This document shows positions 34,210-44,271 of a DNA stretch of 64,000 bases, one piece after another. The notes beneath the pieces are model-generated. The model did no database searches, had not been told where the DNA came from, and was given only the letters and a program-made list of their open reading frames with translations. This stretch comes from Tribonema minus (taxonomy: Eukaryota; Sar; Xanthophyceae; Tribonematales; Tribonemataceae): assembly GCA_017506865.1 (NCBI GenBank), contig JAFCMP010000158.1:1-64000 (forward strand), written 5' to 3'. Made by a program: the position numbers and the translations under genes. Numbering within the stretch: position 1 is the stretch's first letter; every line of letters begins with the position of its first letter.

Positions 34210-35489
34210 GCTGCTGCGTTGAAGCAAAATTTTCGATTGCATAGGCAACCCGGCCTGCCTTGGGCCCTGTAAATAAATACAAGTCCACAAATACACATGT
34301 GGGTTTGTTTGTACTGTACGATGTGGAGCGCTGTATTTGGTGTGGCACACACCAGCAACCATCATTGGTCATTCATGGCCCAATGCACAATGTCTTGCTC
34401 TGATACATGCGCTGCGTTACTGGTGCAATCGTCTTGTGACCTGATGTGGCAGTGACACAATAATCAATGAAAGTGCACACCCTGAGCAGACAACACTTGA
34501 AGAAACAAGATGCGAAAGAAAGGGTAGTCTTGCAAACCACATTGCATTGACAAACGCATTCTCAAACTCACGCCAATAAGTCGCATACAGACACACAAGA
34601 GATCAAATTCAGCCTTGCTCCCAAGTCCCGGACTCCAACATAAAGTTGAGCCATTTGCCAAGTGCACTGCATACCAATCAACAACATAAGGTGGTCCCTC
34701 CATTCCACGTTACATTGCCCTCACTCATTACTCGATACTCCTCACTGCTGCAGCACTCAGCATTGTGGATAGGTGTTCCAGGAATATGGTGCACATGGAG
34801 GCCATTTGCACGGCAAACGCAACACAAAGTCTTCATGATGGCTCATTGGTTATCATGTGAGCAAAGCACAATCTTGTGCCTTCATCCAAGCTCGATGCTG
34901 GTCACAAGGGCAGAGCTCACGCTGCACACAACAAGCGGGACATCACCAGACAACATCACGTTAAGTTATGCAAAGGTTATGGACAACTATCAGAACATCA
35001 GGGAGCATCATATTTTGGTGACCAATCTGCTGGCGCGCCAGTAAATGCCCCCTTCGTGCACAAGCCATCAGCTTTCAGGGGAAACGATAAGCCACAAATG
35101 GATGTGATGCGCCTATTCAGCATGTACTACTGGCGCCTGTGCACAACCACTTGCATAGCTTCAATTCCAGATTGCATCAAATTATACTTGCCATCAGTAC
35201 ATTCATGTAGTGCAGGAACTGGCAGAGTGCATCATAGTGTGCGTTGGTAATGGCAGTGCTGGCTGGTCCAGCTTTTCTGGGCTGCTGAGATAGACGTAGT
35301 GCACCTGCTGCTGAATATTTTCTGTGCGTGTAAGAGAAACCTGTCTGCCTTCGGAGGTTGTGATTGCTTCTTAATGACATGTAGTCTAAAGATGGGATCA
35401 TTCAATTTTCAGCTGTTACAATCAGTGCATAAATTTCAGCTGTTGCACTCAGTACATGAATGAGTGTGAATTATGTCGAAGGAACTCAC
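34210..35489. other. No recognisable gene
   Basis: AT-richer non-coding stretch between the LINE fragment and the decayed exon block. Only short ORFs. It could hold the 3' end of a transcript from the 35.5-kb exon block, but I see no supported exon. Confidence 0.3.
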
Positions 35490-35669
35490 CGCATGCCGTA
35501 GCGGATATGGCGGCCGTGCTTGAAGATGTCAGCCCAGCGGTGCACGCCACGCAAGTAGCAGTGGGACCACTGCTAGAACTAGTAGTCACAGAAGTCTTGA
35601 AGGTTCCCTTCGCACATGCGCTGCATGAGTTGGTGGTCGGATCGTAGTTGTAGTAGCCAGCAGCACAGG
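35490..35669 (-). pseudogene. Duplicated cysteine-rich exon (copy of the exon at 47447-47605)
   Basis: Bounded by an acceptor (GGTACAG) and a donor (GTGAGT), both phase 1, with 60 codons. It encodes ACAAGYYNYDPTTNSCSACA, then KGTFKTSV and TATCVACTAGLTSSSTAAIS with ATACG, close to the exon at 47447 (DCAAGYTSYSGSTKSCTPCA, KGTFKASV, GACTPCTDPLTTSA, VTACG). The exon itself is open, so it could still be used. It is listed as a pseudogene because two of its three partner exons in the block are damaged. Confidence 0.7.
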
Positions 35670-35971
35670 CTGTACCAACAGGGGGATGCAAAAGGATATA
35701 ATCAGCCATGTTTGTTTTTTAACAATGCAGAGAGTTTGAAGTATGAAAATGTGATGCACTCAACCAGAACTCCTGCAACCGCATGTAGTCAGATGAGTGC
35801 AAGTAAACATTAAAGAAAGAAATTATTTGTGAATGCTCCAAAGTGCAGGGTATGACAGCAATTGAGCCTATTCTGAACAGGAAACAGCACCTCTGTGAGC
35901 AGAACATGGGATCGCGTAAATGCGAACTAAGAGTGTTCCAACAGATGCGCTCTTCGCATAATGATGCTCAC

Positions 35972-36193
35972 CGGTGCAATCACCGATGCTAGCATTTCCA
36001 ACGCTGTCGGGTGTTGAGGTCCCAATCCTAGGGCACTTGATGCAGGCAGTTGCACCAGTGGGGGCAACGTTGGCATAGACGCCCTGTGCACACGCCTTGC
36101 AGTCTGCAAAGACGCCGCCAGCTGAGTACGTCCCAGTGGGGCAAGTGGTGCACGTGCCGTCGCCGTCAATGCCACCATAGCCAGCAGCACACA
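35972..36193 (-). pseudogene. Duplicated cysteine-rich exon (copy of the exon at 47950-48192)
   Basis: 74 open codons with a phase-1 acceptor (CTGTACAG) and donor (GTGAGC). It encodes VCAAGYGGIDGDGTCTTCPT, GTYSAGGVFADCKACAQGVY and GATACIKCPRIGTSTPD, matching the exon at 47950 (VCPAGKGGVEGNGACDSCSA, GYYSAGGTLTDCKPCTQGSY, GATACLKCPGTGTTT). Still splice-competent in appearance. Confidence 0.75.
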
Positions 36194-36289
36194 CTGTACA
36201 GACACAAAGCGGCCAGCGCACAGGTGGTGGCAGTGATGAGTCTTGCAATTGGAGCCAGAGCTGCGCGTATTCTACGCGCATCAGTCGCT

Positions 36290-37000
36290 TTCACAACCCG
36301 GATTCCTGCCACTGCGGTAGCGCCCCTGCCGCTGCGGCAATGCTCTGAGTCAGGAGCACCCGTTGCGGTGGCGCGCGGGCGGCGCCGCAAGCGCATCACT
36401 GGCGGTGTTGCCTGCCACCACAGCGGCACCGACCGCTGCGCACCGCCACAGCACCGCATGCAGCAGCGCTGCCCTGTTCAAGGACAAGACCGCAGCAGCG
36501 GGCGGCATCGGCGGCAATGCTGCCGCTGACACTGCCGCCGCCGCCACCACCGCAGCCAGCAGCAGCAGTGGTGATGGGCTATGGGTAGGGCTAGGGCGGC
36601 GGCAGCAAGCTGAGGGGCCCTGCAACGCGGCACGCAACCTCCTGCTCTACAAGAGAATCGCATCAGCGGCGGGCGCATTTCAAGACACTGCACGTCCCCC
36701 CGAGAACGGTCGCCATCACCCGACCGCGGCGCATGTCGCCGCCGCCGCACGGCAGCCAGGTCACCGAAACGGCAACGCACAGCAGCTGCTGCAGCAGCGG
36801 CGGCGGCAGGGCATCAGCTTATGTGCGGCGGACCGGCGGCGGCAGCGGCCACGGCGCAGCGCGTTTGCTGGCCGAGCACATGCTGCTGGTGGGCGTGCCA
36901 TAGCCGCGCAGGGAGTCAGTGGCGGCGTGGGAGCAGCTGAATATTGCAGCTACGATGAGGCTCAGAATTCAAATCATGCAGTCTGCCAAGAGCAGCACTG
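36290..37000. other. GC-rich Ala/Gly/Arg low-complexity block
   Basis: About 700 bp of GCG/GCA/GGC-rich sequence that is open in several frames on both strands, lying between duplicated exons where an intron would be. The original block (47.4-50.1 kb) has no such insert at the equivalent place, so it looks inserted. Similar GC-rich blocks occur at 5510-5810, 41930-42850, 44590-44780 and 46020-46300. Confidence 0.4.
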
Positions 37001-37274
37001 AGTAGAATAAGTTTGTTTGTATTCACCACAGGCTGCCTTAGGCGTGGATGCTGTGTTGGCGCACGCTTTCTGCAGCAGTTTTTTTGTTGTTGACCAAGCA
37101 CCTATGAGCTTGGATCACCGAGATACTTGCACTCCCCATAGCGCTTCAGTGCTGCATCATGTTGAGCAACCCTCTCCTAGCCACATGTTGTGATGCAGCG
37201 TTACTGCCCACGTCAGGCTCTTTCATACAGCCGGTTGACCTGGTTTTCTCTCTTCTTCGCACCTCTTGCTGCAG

Positions 37275-37450
37275 TATGCCTGGCGGGTTACTACTATTCG
37301 GCCCCTGGTACCACCTATGACAGCGCTTGCTGCCGTGCCCTATTGGCTACTTCAAAGACATTGTGGGCATACAAAGCACCACATGCACATCTTGCACTTC
37401 CTACCTGGCTGGGACTACCACCATGGCATTGATAGGGTGCAGTGCAGCTT
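37275..37450 (+). pseudogene. Inverted, frameshifted copy of the cysteine-rich exon at 49038-49208
   Basis: It starts after TTGCTGCAG, like the other exons, with VCLAGYYYSAPGTTYDSAC, matching VCMPGYYYSSSGPACLPC of the exon at 49038. It then shifts frame and continues YFKDIVGIQSTTCTSCTSYL, matching TYKDIVGSQSTTCATCTSYV. It lies on the plus strand while its neighbours and source are on the minus strand, so this exon was inverted after or during duplication. The donor end is lost. Confidence 0.8.
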
Positions 37451-37550
37451 GAGCAGCAGCATGAGCTTGAGTGAAGTGCAGTTCACCACACCATGTACCA
37501 ACTGGTGCCGCTTGCAGCAGTCGTTTGCAACTGTTTTTGCAACAAAGCCC

Positions 37551-37665
37551 CGCTGCAGTCCGCGGGTGCAGATGCGCCGGCAGTCAAGGTGGTAGAGCCG
37601 ATAGGGCAGGCGGTGCACATCTTGTTGCCAGTGCCATTTGCATACGTGCCCTGGGGCACAGACAG
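37551..37665 (-). pseudogene. Partial copy of the cysteine-rich exon at 49817-50080
   Basis: The minus strand encodes QGTYANGTGNKMCTACPIGS, then TTLTAGASAPADCSG, matching the last third of the exon at 49817 (KGTYATGTGNTACTSCDINF, TTADVGMKALADCNG). The donor position reads GGGC instead of GTAAGC, and the first two thirds of the exon are absent. A (GA)n tract starts 30 bp upstream. Confidence 0.75.
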
Positions 37666-37694
37666 TGGCACCAGTTGAAGTAACGGTTGAAGTA

Positions 37695-37696
<2 letters not shown>

Positions 37697-37774
<78 letters not shown>

Positions 37775-37782
37775 AGAGAAAA

Positions 37783-37824
<42 letters not shown>
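37697..37824. repeat. (GA)n microsatellite
   Basis: About 128 bp of nearly pure AG repeats with a few interruptions. It lies between the end of the decayed exon block and the start codon of the GT17 gene (37851), so it falls in the 5' leader or promoter of that gene. It is preceded by two copies of GTTGAAGTAACGG (37674-37698). Confidence 0.95.
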
Positions 37825-37850
37825 TTGAGTTGAGTTGGTGATCAATCGCC

Positions 37851-40800
37851 ATGGGACTAGGCCGGAGTCATTTGTTGCTGGTGTGCTGGATATGTTGGCG
37901 GTGCACTGTCGCAGTACCGCACCTCGAGCTGCCACAAGGCTTCGATGCTGATGCAGTAATGGATGCGGATTTCTCGCTCATCATCAACATCGTCGACGCC
38001 AGCAGCGCTGTGCGTAGCCAGCAGCTGACCATCAGCCAGGGACAGTCTCCTTATCAGGTGATATGCCAAGCGTTACATAACATTTGGACAAATCATCACT
38101 CACTCCATGTACCAAAAACAGATGCTGATTTTGCCCATCAGCACGAGCACAACAGTGTTGCAACCACGCTCCTGCACTGGCAGGGACTCCGAATCACCGA
38201 ATCATCGGCCAGTCCGCTCACAACCTTGGCCAGCACTGCCAGCCGATCTCTCGGTGATCCTCACAGCTCAAGTTCGTGCTGCAAATCCTTGCTTTCAGGC
38301 AGCGCTGGATCACTTCACGGCTATGGGCCTGGTGGGAGCGGAGCTTGCGCAAGCTGTGTCGGCGCTGGTGGAGAGGGTTAGGAAGCATGCTGCAGATTCT
38401 GAGCAGGTGGGCAGTGAATATTGACGTCAACTTGCATTAAAATCGGGAGGCGCAATCACTCGTTTCTGAACGCAAGGGGGTGAGGTGTGAGCAACTGTTG
38501 TGAATGGTACAAAGTACGATACACATGAAACACGTGCTGCGCCGCACGTAGTGGTGCGTACAGCTGCGAAGCGCTGGTGCAGGTCCGCTTAAGGGCTGCT
38601 GCCATAACAAGCCGGTGCCATACATTCAGTGCCGCCTCCGCTGACAGCGGTGCAACAGCCTGCGGCAAGCCTTAGCTTCGAAGGCAGCATGATGCTGCAG
38701 CCTGAACTGATGCAATGCAAGCTGATTGGTCAAGTATGCCCAGAAACGCTGCCGAGGTGTTTCTGAACAAGAGTGCTTTGAGATGGTGTAGTCCGCTCAA
38801 TGATTTGTTGAAATGCGCAATGGAGATTCATGTGCACCACTGGCAGATGTTGCTGACGCAATTGCATGCATCTTTGAGTGGTACCTGTATGACCCTCAGG
38901 ATGTTACAGACTGAGTTCGACACGATGTACAGGTACCGAGATGCATGCGATTGCATCGACAACACTGAGCTTGCATTCACAAGAGTTTGTGGTGCAGCTG
39001 CCTGGTCGCCTCTGAGCACTCGGCCAGGCGACCTTTCAACGAAAGCCAGAGCACTTCAACAGAGTTCAACTTGGTGATTTCATCGCTGTCTCGGTATTGA
39101 GCCTCTTCACAGACAGCAGGAAATGATCACTTAGATCACAGTTGTGTAGCATGAACTTGACCCTTCCCCTCCCAAAGAAGCTGTTACCACCGGCACCTGC
39201 CCTCATGGACTGCCATGTAAAAGGGTCTGTACTACTTAACGGTACTTCAAGCGGTGCTTCGTGACCACGGGTGTCGTGCAGCGTATACAGCATCACTGAG
39301 CGGGTTTATGAGAGTATTGCAACCACGTGCTTGTTACACGGGTTGTTAACCTCCAGGCATGGCATAATCTAGACCACAGCTTGTGCTACGGACTTTTGAT
39401 GTCACTAGTAGCAGCAGTGTCACGGTCTTGCAAGGCGTTGACGCTTGCTGCGGCATGCCTGCGCTGCACAGAGCGTTGACAGAGGCAAGCCTGTAGCTCG
39501 CTATGTTGACCACAGCACCTTCATTGAAGCTCGAACGCGTACAAGCGCGCCCCTTGAGTTTTGCTGCTTTAAACTTCAACCGGTACTCCGGCCCAGTCAC
39601 CCACACAACTTGAACGCTGTGCAATACCTCAAGAGTCTACCTTCGCGCAGTGGGCTGCATGCTTATGTTACATATAACGCCAGAGTATTATGGTAGCCAA
39701 CCCCTTGGGCCCAGCTCAACAACCCCCTTGGAGTTGCCGTTGTTTCTGTGTCCAGGCGACCAACTTCACAATCAAGTAGATGCACAAAGTGATTTACGGA
39801 TATGCCATTGTGCGGCTGCAGGATCAGGGCTCCATATTGCGGTCACATGTGTTCTCTTCAAGTCCTACTTCTACAATATGGGCTGCTGTTGTTCGCTGTA
39901 GAGCATGCATTCTTATCAACTATAGCAAGCTATCATGTAACTTGCAGAAACGCACAAACGCTCCACAAGAGCCAGGCAATGGCGTAGTTTTGCCTAGTGT
40001 TGGCTACATTGAGCTTACTCTCAAAAGTCTACAGCTGATACTGCATGAGCTGCTTGACTGTGGTACTGCTCACTTGGTGTCTGTCCTTGCTTTCGCACTC
40101 ACCTATGGTGCGCAACAATACTAAAACTGCAAAATTACATTTCCATCATGTTCTGCCAAGTCAGCCCTGCAAGGTTGATTAGACTGAGTATGCGTCCTAT
40201 AGTATGGGCTGGATTTGGCAGTTATTGTACCATCATCCCATTTTTTTCCGACATGTCCCATGAGAGCAGTGATTGTGAGCTGATGGCATCATTCCAACCC
40301 TGCTGCATCATTGGTCTTTGCCCGCCATGCAGCCCAAGATCATAGACACAATCTTGTACAATGGCGAGCCGGCGCTGCAGCTGCGACTGGAGATGTTGAA
40401 GCACGTCGTCGACGAGTTTGTCTTAGTGGAGGCAGCAACGACATTTTCTGGTGTCCCCAAACCCTTCCTATTCACAGACCAGCACGCCGCCCTGCTGGAG
40501 CCCTACCGCCACAAAGTTACGATAATAATTGTTAAGTCCTTTCCGGAACCATCAGATGATGACCTGAGAGACCTTCGGTCGAGGTCCTACATCAATGAGC
40601 AGAGTGCGCCATCGTGGTTCAGAGAGCAGCACCAGCGCGATTTGATAGCGCCCTACGTGGCTGAGAGGTACAAGGGTCAGCGATACGTTATCCTTGTCTG
40701 TGACGCAGACGAGATTCCAAACCCCGACATTGTGCACCGCATGCGCAGCTCTGTAGATCTGTATCACGCACTTGATGTACCCACCGCTATGTTTATGAGG

Positions 40801-41193
40801 ATGTTCTATTACAACTTCTCGTGGCTGCGATTCCAACGTTGGCCAATGGCATTTGCAGTGAACGATCACGGGCTGCAAGCAATCCAGGGGAAGCTGGCCG
40901 AAACGCGGCTGCTCCAAATGCAGCATATTGATGCAGCAGGCTGGCACTTGTGCTACTTTTTCAATGCGGAAGGCGTGGCGCGGAAACTCAGGTCGTATTC
41001 ACACACAGAGTACAGTGGCGAAAAATTCACGGATGTAGCAATGATCCGCCGCTGCCTCAGGGAAGGGTGCGATATTCTGAATGCTGGGTCAGATACTGAG
41101 GATGAAACGCGTCCTTTTGATGACATCTCAAGCCTTCCCATTGAACTGCAGAACTTCCAGAAGCAGATCATGTTCTTGCAAGAGTACTCCTGA
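37851..41193 (+). CDS. Secreted GT17-type N-acetylglucosaminyltransferase-like protein, three exons
   Basis: Exons 37851-38057, 38299-38406 and 40333-41193 join in phase 0 with GT-AG introns to give about 391 residues. Residues 1-22 are a signal peptide (MGLGRSHLLLVCWICWRCTV). Residues of about 23-105 form an N-terminal domain (DADFSLIINIVDASSAV ... AALDHFTAMGLVGAELAQAV then ERVRKHA) like that of the secreted methyltransferase at 24 kb. The catalytic part shows KIIDTILYNGEPALQLRLEM, VDEFVLVEAATTFSGVPKPF, VILVCDADEIPNPDIVHRMR (DxD-containing) and FYYNFSWLRFQRW, typical of GT17, whose animal member adds bisecting GlcNAc to N-glycans. The exon-3 start at 40333 is inferred; an ATG at 40327 is an alternative start without exons 1-2. 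The donor substrate here is not known. Confidence 0.8.
38407..40332. other. Long intron 2 of the GT17 gene
   Basis: 1.9 kb with only short unrecognised ORFs on both strands. I found no mobile element with clear ends. If the GT17 gene instead starts at ATG 40327, this is intergenic. Confidence 0.35.
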
Positions 41194-42760
41194 CTCGCAA
41201 CCTGCAATGTACTGCGTGTGCATGACACAACTGCCCTCAACTCTATGGCTTCCTGTGCTTGGTTGCCATGCAATTGGTTTTTTCCTACTCATGCATGGGC
41301 CGATGTGCTAAATTCAACTCTGTTTTTGTGCAGCCATGTGCAAGCATCGTCGCCCTAGCATGTCATAGAAGTACACCATTTGCGGCGAGGTCCTGCAGCG
41401 ACTATGCACTTCGGTGTATGTGGCAGACCGCAAAGACTTTCTGGCGGAGCTCCTTGAGCCAGATAAGGTCCTGGAGTGGAGAAAGCGGCCATGGCCGGCA
41501 AAATCGCGTATGAGCTTGGTCACTGGCAGCTCATGCTGGACCTCATGCTGCGCGCCATTTCCCGCTACTCAGACAGCGCCAGCCGCCAAGGAGTGGGATC
41601 GGGACACGCAGTGGGTGCTTGAACACTCAATGGGCCTGCAGCCACCAGCCCAGACTGACTGTGAGCAAAGGGGTGCCCACTTTCATCTGGCAGCGATCGG
41701 CCAGCCTTACAAGTTGAACAAACGCGAGTTCCAACACGGCATGGCGGCCTTGGCATTTGATTGCCAGCGCCTGCGACATCTCTGATGTTGCATAATATAA
41801 TATGTGGCGGGCATGCTGCAAGCGCTGCAATCAGCACTCTCTGGATGGGCGGGGGTCACGGTGCTGCAGCAGGCGACTCCTCAATTTGAAGCCCCAGGCA
41901 ACGGTGCTGAGGATGTGGCAACACAAGCGGCGCCGGCTGCAGCGGCAGCAGCACTAGCACCACTGGCTGCCGCAGCAGCAGCAGCAGCGGCAACAAAGGC
42001 AGTGGCAGGTAGAGGCGCCGCCGCCGCGGCTCCGGCAGTGGCAACTGCATCAGCGGCAGGCCGCACTGCCGCCCCGGCGGCGGCGACCGTTGCAGAACTA
42101 GCGGCAGTGGCTGCAGGCGGCACAGCCGCTCCAGTACCGGCCGCCAAGGGCGCAGCCATTCTGGCGACACATGGCGCACTGGCAGCTGCCGCTGGACCAG
42201 TGGCCGCGGCGGCAGCACAGGTGGCACCAGCGGCAGCAGCATTGGTAGCACACGGCGCAACCACTCCGGTGGCAGCAGCAGCAGCACATGTTGCACCTCA
42301 CTGACAGGCTGCCTCTGCGGCGGCACTAGCAGCAGCATCAATGGCAGCTGCTGCGGGCACAGGCAACACTGTGACAGCTGCCACTGCTCCTGCAACAGGG
42401 GCAGCGGCAGCAGGCGGCACCGCGGCCGTGCCGACGGCGACAGCGGCAATGGCAATAGCAGTGGCCAATGTGGCAGGTGCGGTGCCGCACCTGCACCTCA
42501 GCGGCTGTGGCCGCCGCAGCAACATTAGCAGCAACAACGGCGGGAGGCGCAGCTGCTCCAGCGCACGCAGCAGCGGCAGTCGCCGATGCAGGCGCTGCGC
42601 GTTCCACGTGGTGTACACCAGCAATGTCATAAGGCGCAGCCGCTGCGGCAGCAGCAGAGGTGGCGCGCCTGCCCCTTATGCAGACAATCGCCACAGCTGC
42701 CGCATCCCTTCCTGCGGCATTAGGTGACAAGCTAGAAAATCTGCCACCACCAGCAGCGCT
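41194..42760 (+). other. Ala-rich GC block upstream of a LINE
   Basis: From 41804 a plus-strand ORF to 42304 encodes mostly Ala (AAAAALAPLAAAAAAAAATK and similar), and low-complexity sequence continues to about 42850. Runs of CAG/GCA/GCC triplets are open in several frames, so the ORFs are weak evidence for a protein. It may be the upstream part of the LINE at 42.8 kb or a simple triplet expansion. Confidence 0.3.
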
Positions 42761-42839
42761 GTTGCCACTGCAGCAGCAGCAGTCACCTATGCAGCAGCCA
42801 CTGCCACCAGCAGGTGGTGGCACCGGAGCTGCTGATGCT

Positions 42840-43985
42840 GCTGTACTTGATTCAATGCTCAGCAACTGCAATGTAGCCTGAGGCGCCTCTATCAGAGCGC
42901 GCTTGTAGATGCCGTCGCAATTGAGCTTGCAGATAAAGTGCCAATGGAGGCAGACCTGCAACAGTTGCCGCAGGGCACGCAGCGCACGCAAGCACTTGCT
43001 CGAATCCGGTCGCAGCGCCACATGCACTCAATTGGCATGGCATTCCTCTACGAGCCGATGTACTCCACAACGGCTTCGTTCGATGGCCTTTCCCGGCAGT
43101 TGGCCGTTGAACGCGCCATCGGAGTAGAGCAGACAACAGGCTGCAAGCTGTGCGGAAAGTCTCCGGGCGGCACTCTGCATGCATGGCTGTGTCATGCGCC
43201 ACGCGTCAAGGCGCACGAAACCATCGTCCACAATAACGTCAAGAGGGTCACGCAACGCATCCTGCGGCAATACTTCAAAACGGGACTGGTGGACGAGGAC
43301 TACATGCCGTTTCTGGGATCCGCCGGGCCGCCAGGGAGTTGCAGGATGGACATTGTGCTGCCTGCCGACGCCTTCCCGGTGACCGGCTACGACGACCCGA
43401 CACGTCACCTACCGCTCATGGTGGACGTCACCTGCTTCGAGGCACAGGTGGCGTTGCGGGCGCAGAAGACTGCAGCAGATCCCGAGCGTTGCTGCCGCGA
43501 CCAAGAGGCCGCCAAAACTACCCACTATTCTGGCCATGGCGCGTGCATTATGATCGGAATTGCTACAAACTCGCCACTGAGGCAATCAGGTCATTTGGCA
43601 GCATCGGGGAGCAGGGGCGGAAGCTGCTGGAGGCTGTGGCGACGGAGTATGCCAGCAGGATGTCAGTGCCCGGAGGAGCGCGCCCTAAGCTCTCAAGGGC
43701 ATCGCCCTGGCGCGCTTACGCTCGGCACTGTCGGCAGCGCTCCACATGGCGTACTCTGGCCGTGTCATGACACACATGGCAGAATCCAGGGGGGGGGGGC
43801 ACATGGAGGAGGACGAAGGGGAGGATCCCGAGATGCCATTTGGCGGCGGCGGCGTTTGAGTGGTTGGCGTTGAGACACTTTAAACTGTCACACGACATGT
43901 AGATTCCGTACAGCAAGCTGCAACTTAGATGCCGTTCATCTGGGCTTTTTTGGGGCCCTGAGCGAGAATTAATCAAAAGTACACA
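42840..43985 (+). mobile_element. LINE 3' end: ORF2 C-terminus plus 3' UTR
   Basis: The plus frame runs through LRRLYQSALVDAVAIELADK, PMEADLQQLPQGTQRTQALA and IGMAFLYEPMYS, then a zinc-binding segment GCKLCGKSPGGTLHAWLCHA (C-x2-C ... H-x3-C-H) and LPLMVDVTCFEAQV. After a frame change near 43500 the tail reads NCYKLATEAIRSFGSIGEQG, then RKLLEAVATEYASRM. This fits the C-terminal region of algal LINE ORF2. The 3' UTR (43855-43985) contains ACACTTTAAACTGTCACACG and CATCTGGGC and ends AATTAATCAAAAG. The 5' part is missing. Confidence 0.75.
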
Positions 43986-44115
43986 TCGGTTCCACGCCAT
44001 GCGTCGCTGGTTCAAATCCCCCCATGCTTTTATGGTGCTGTTTTTTTTTGCGAGTGATCCCCCGCCCAGGGGAGAGGTTCGCAAGTAATCACCCAAACTC
44101 CAGTATGTGGAGTGC

Positions 44116-44271
44116 TGTATGCACATACCGCTTTGAGAGCAGCTCATCTTTGGACTGACGATGATGAATATAGGTATAATACCTACATGTACATCATATC
44201 TTTGCAGTTGCCTTTATATTCATCATCGTCAGTCCAAAGATGAGCTGCTCTCAAAGCGGTATGTGCATACA
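44116..44271. repeat. Perfect 57-bp inverted repeat with 42-bp loop
   Basis: The left arm 44116-44172 (TGTATGCACATACCGCTTTG...) and right arm 44215-44271 (...CAAAGCGGTATGTGCATACA) are exact reverse complements as far as I can read. The loop contains the small palindrome GGTATAATACC. No ORF. It could be a foldback element or the source of a hairpin RNA. Confidence 0.9.

Noticed and set aside
37638-37841. ORF encoding alternating Arg-Glu
   Set aside because: It is only the translation of the GA microsatellite.
41856-42455. Minus-strand Leu/Pro-rich ORF of 199 codons
   Set aside because: It is the complement of the Ala-triplet block, with low complexity and no motifs.
44011-44025. GGTTCAAATCCCCCC, a possible tRNA 3' half
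   Set aside because: No matching 5' half upstream and a weak T-stem; it lies just beyond a LINE tail.
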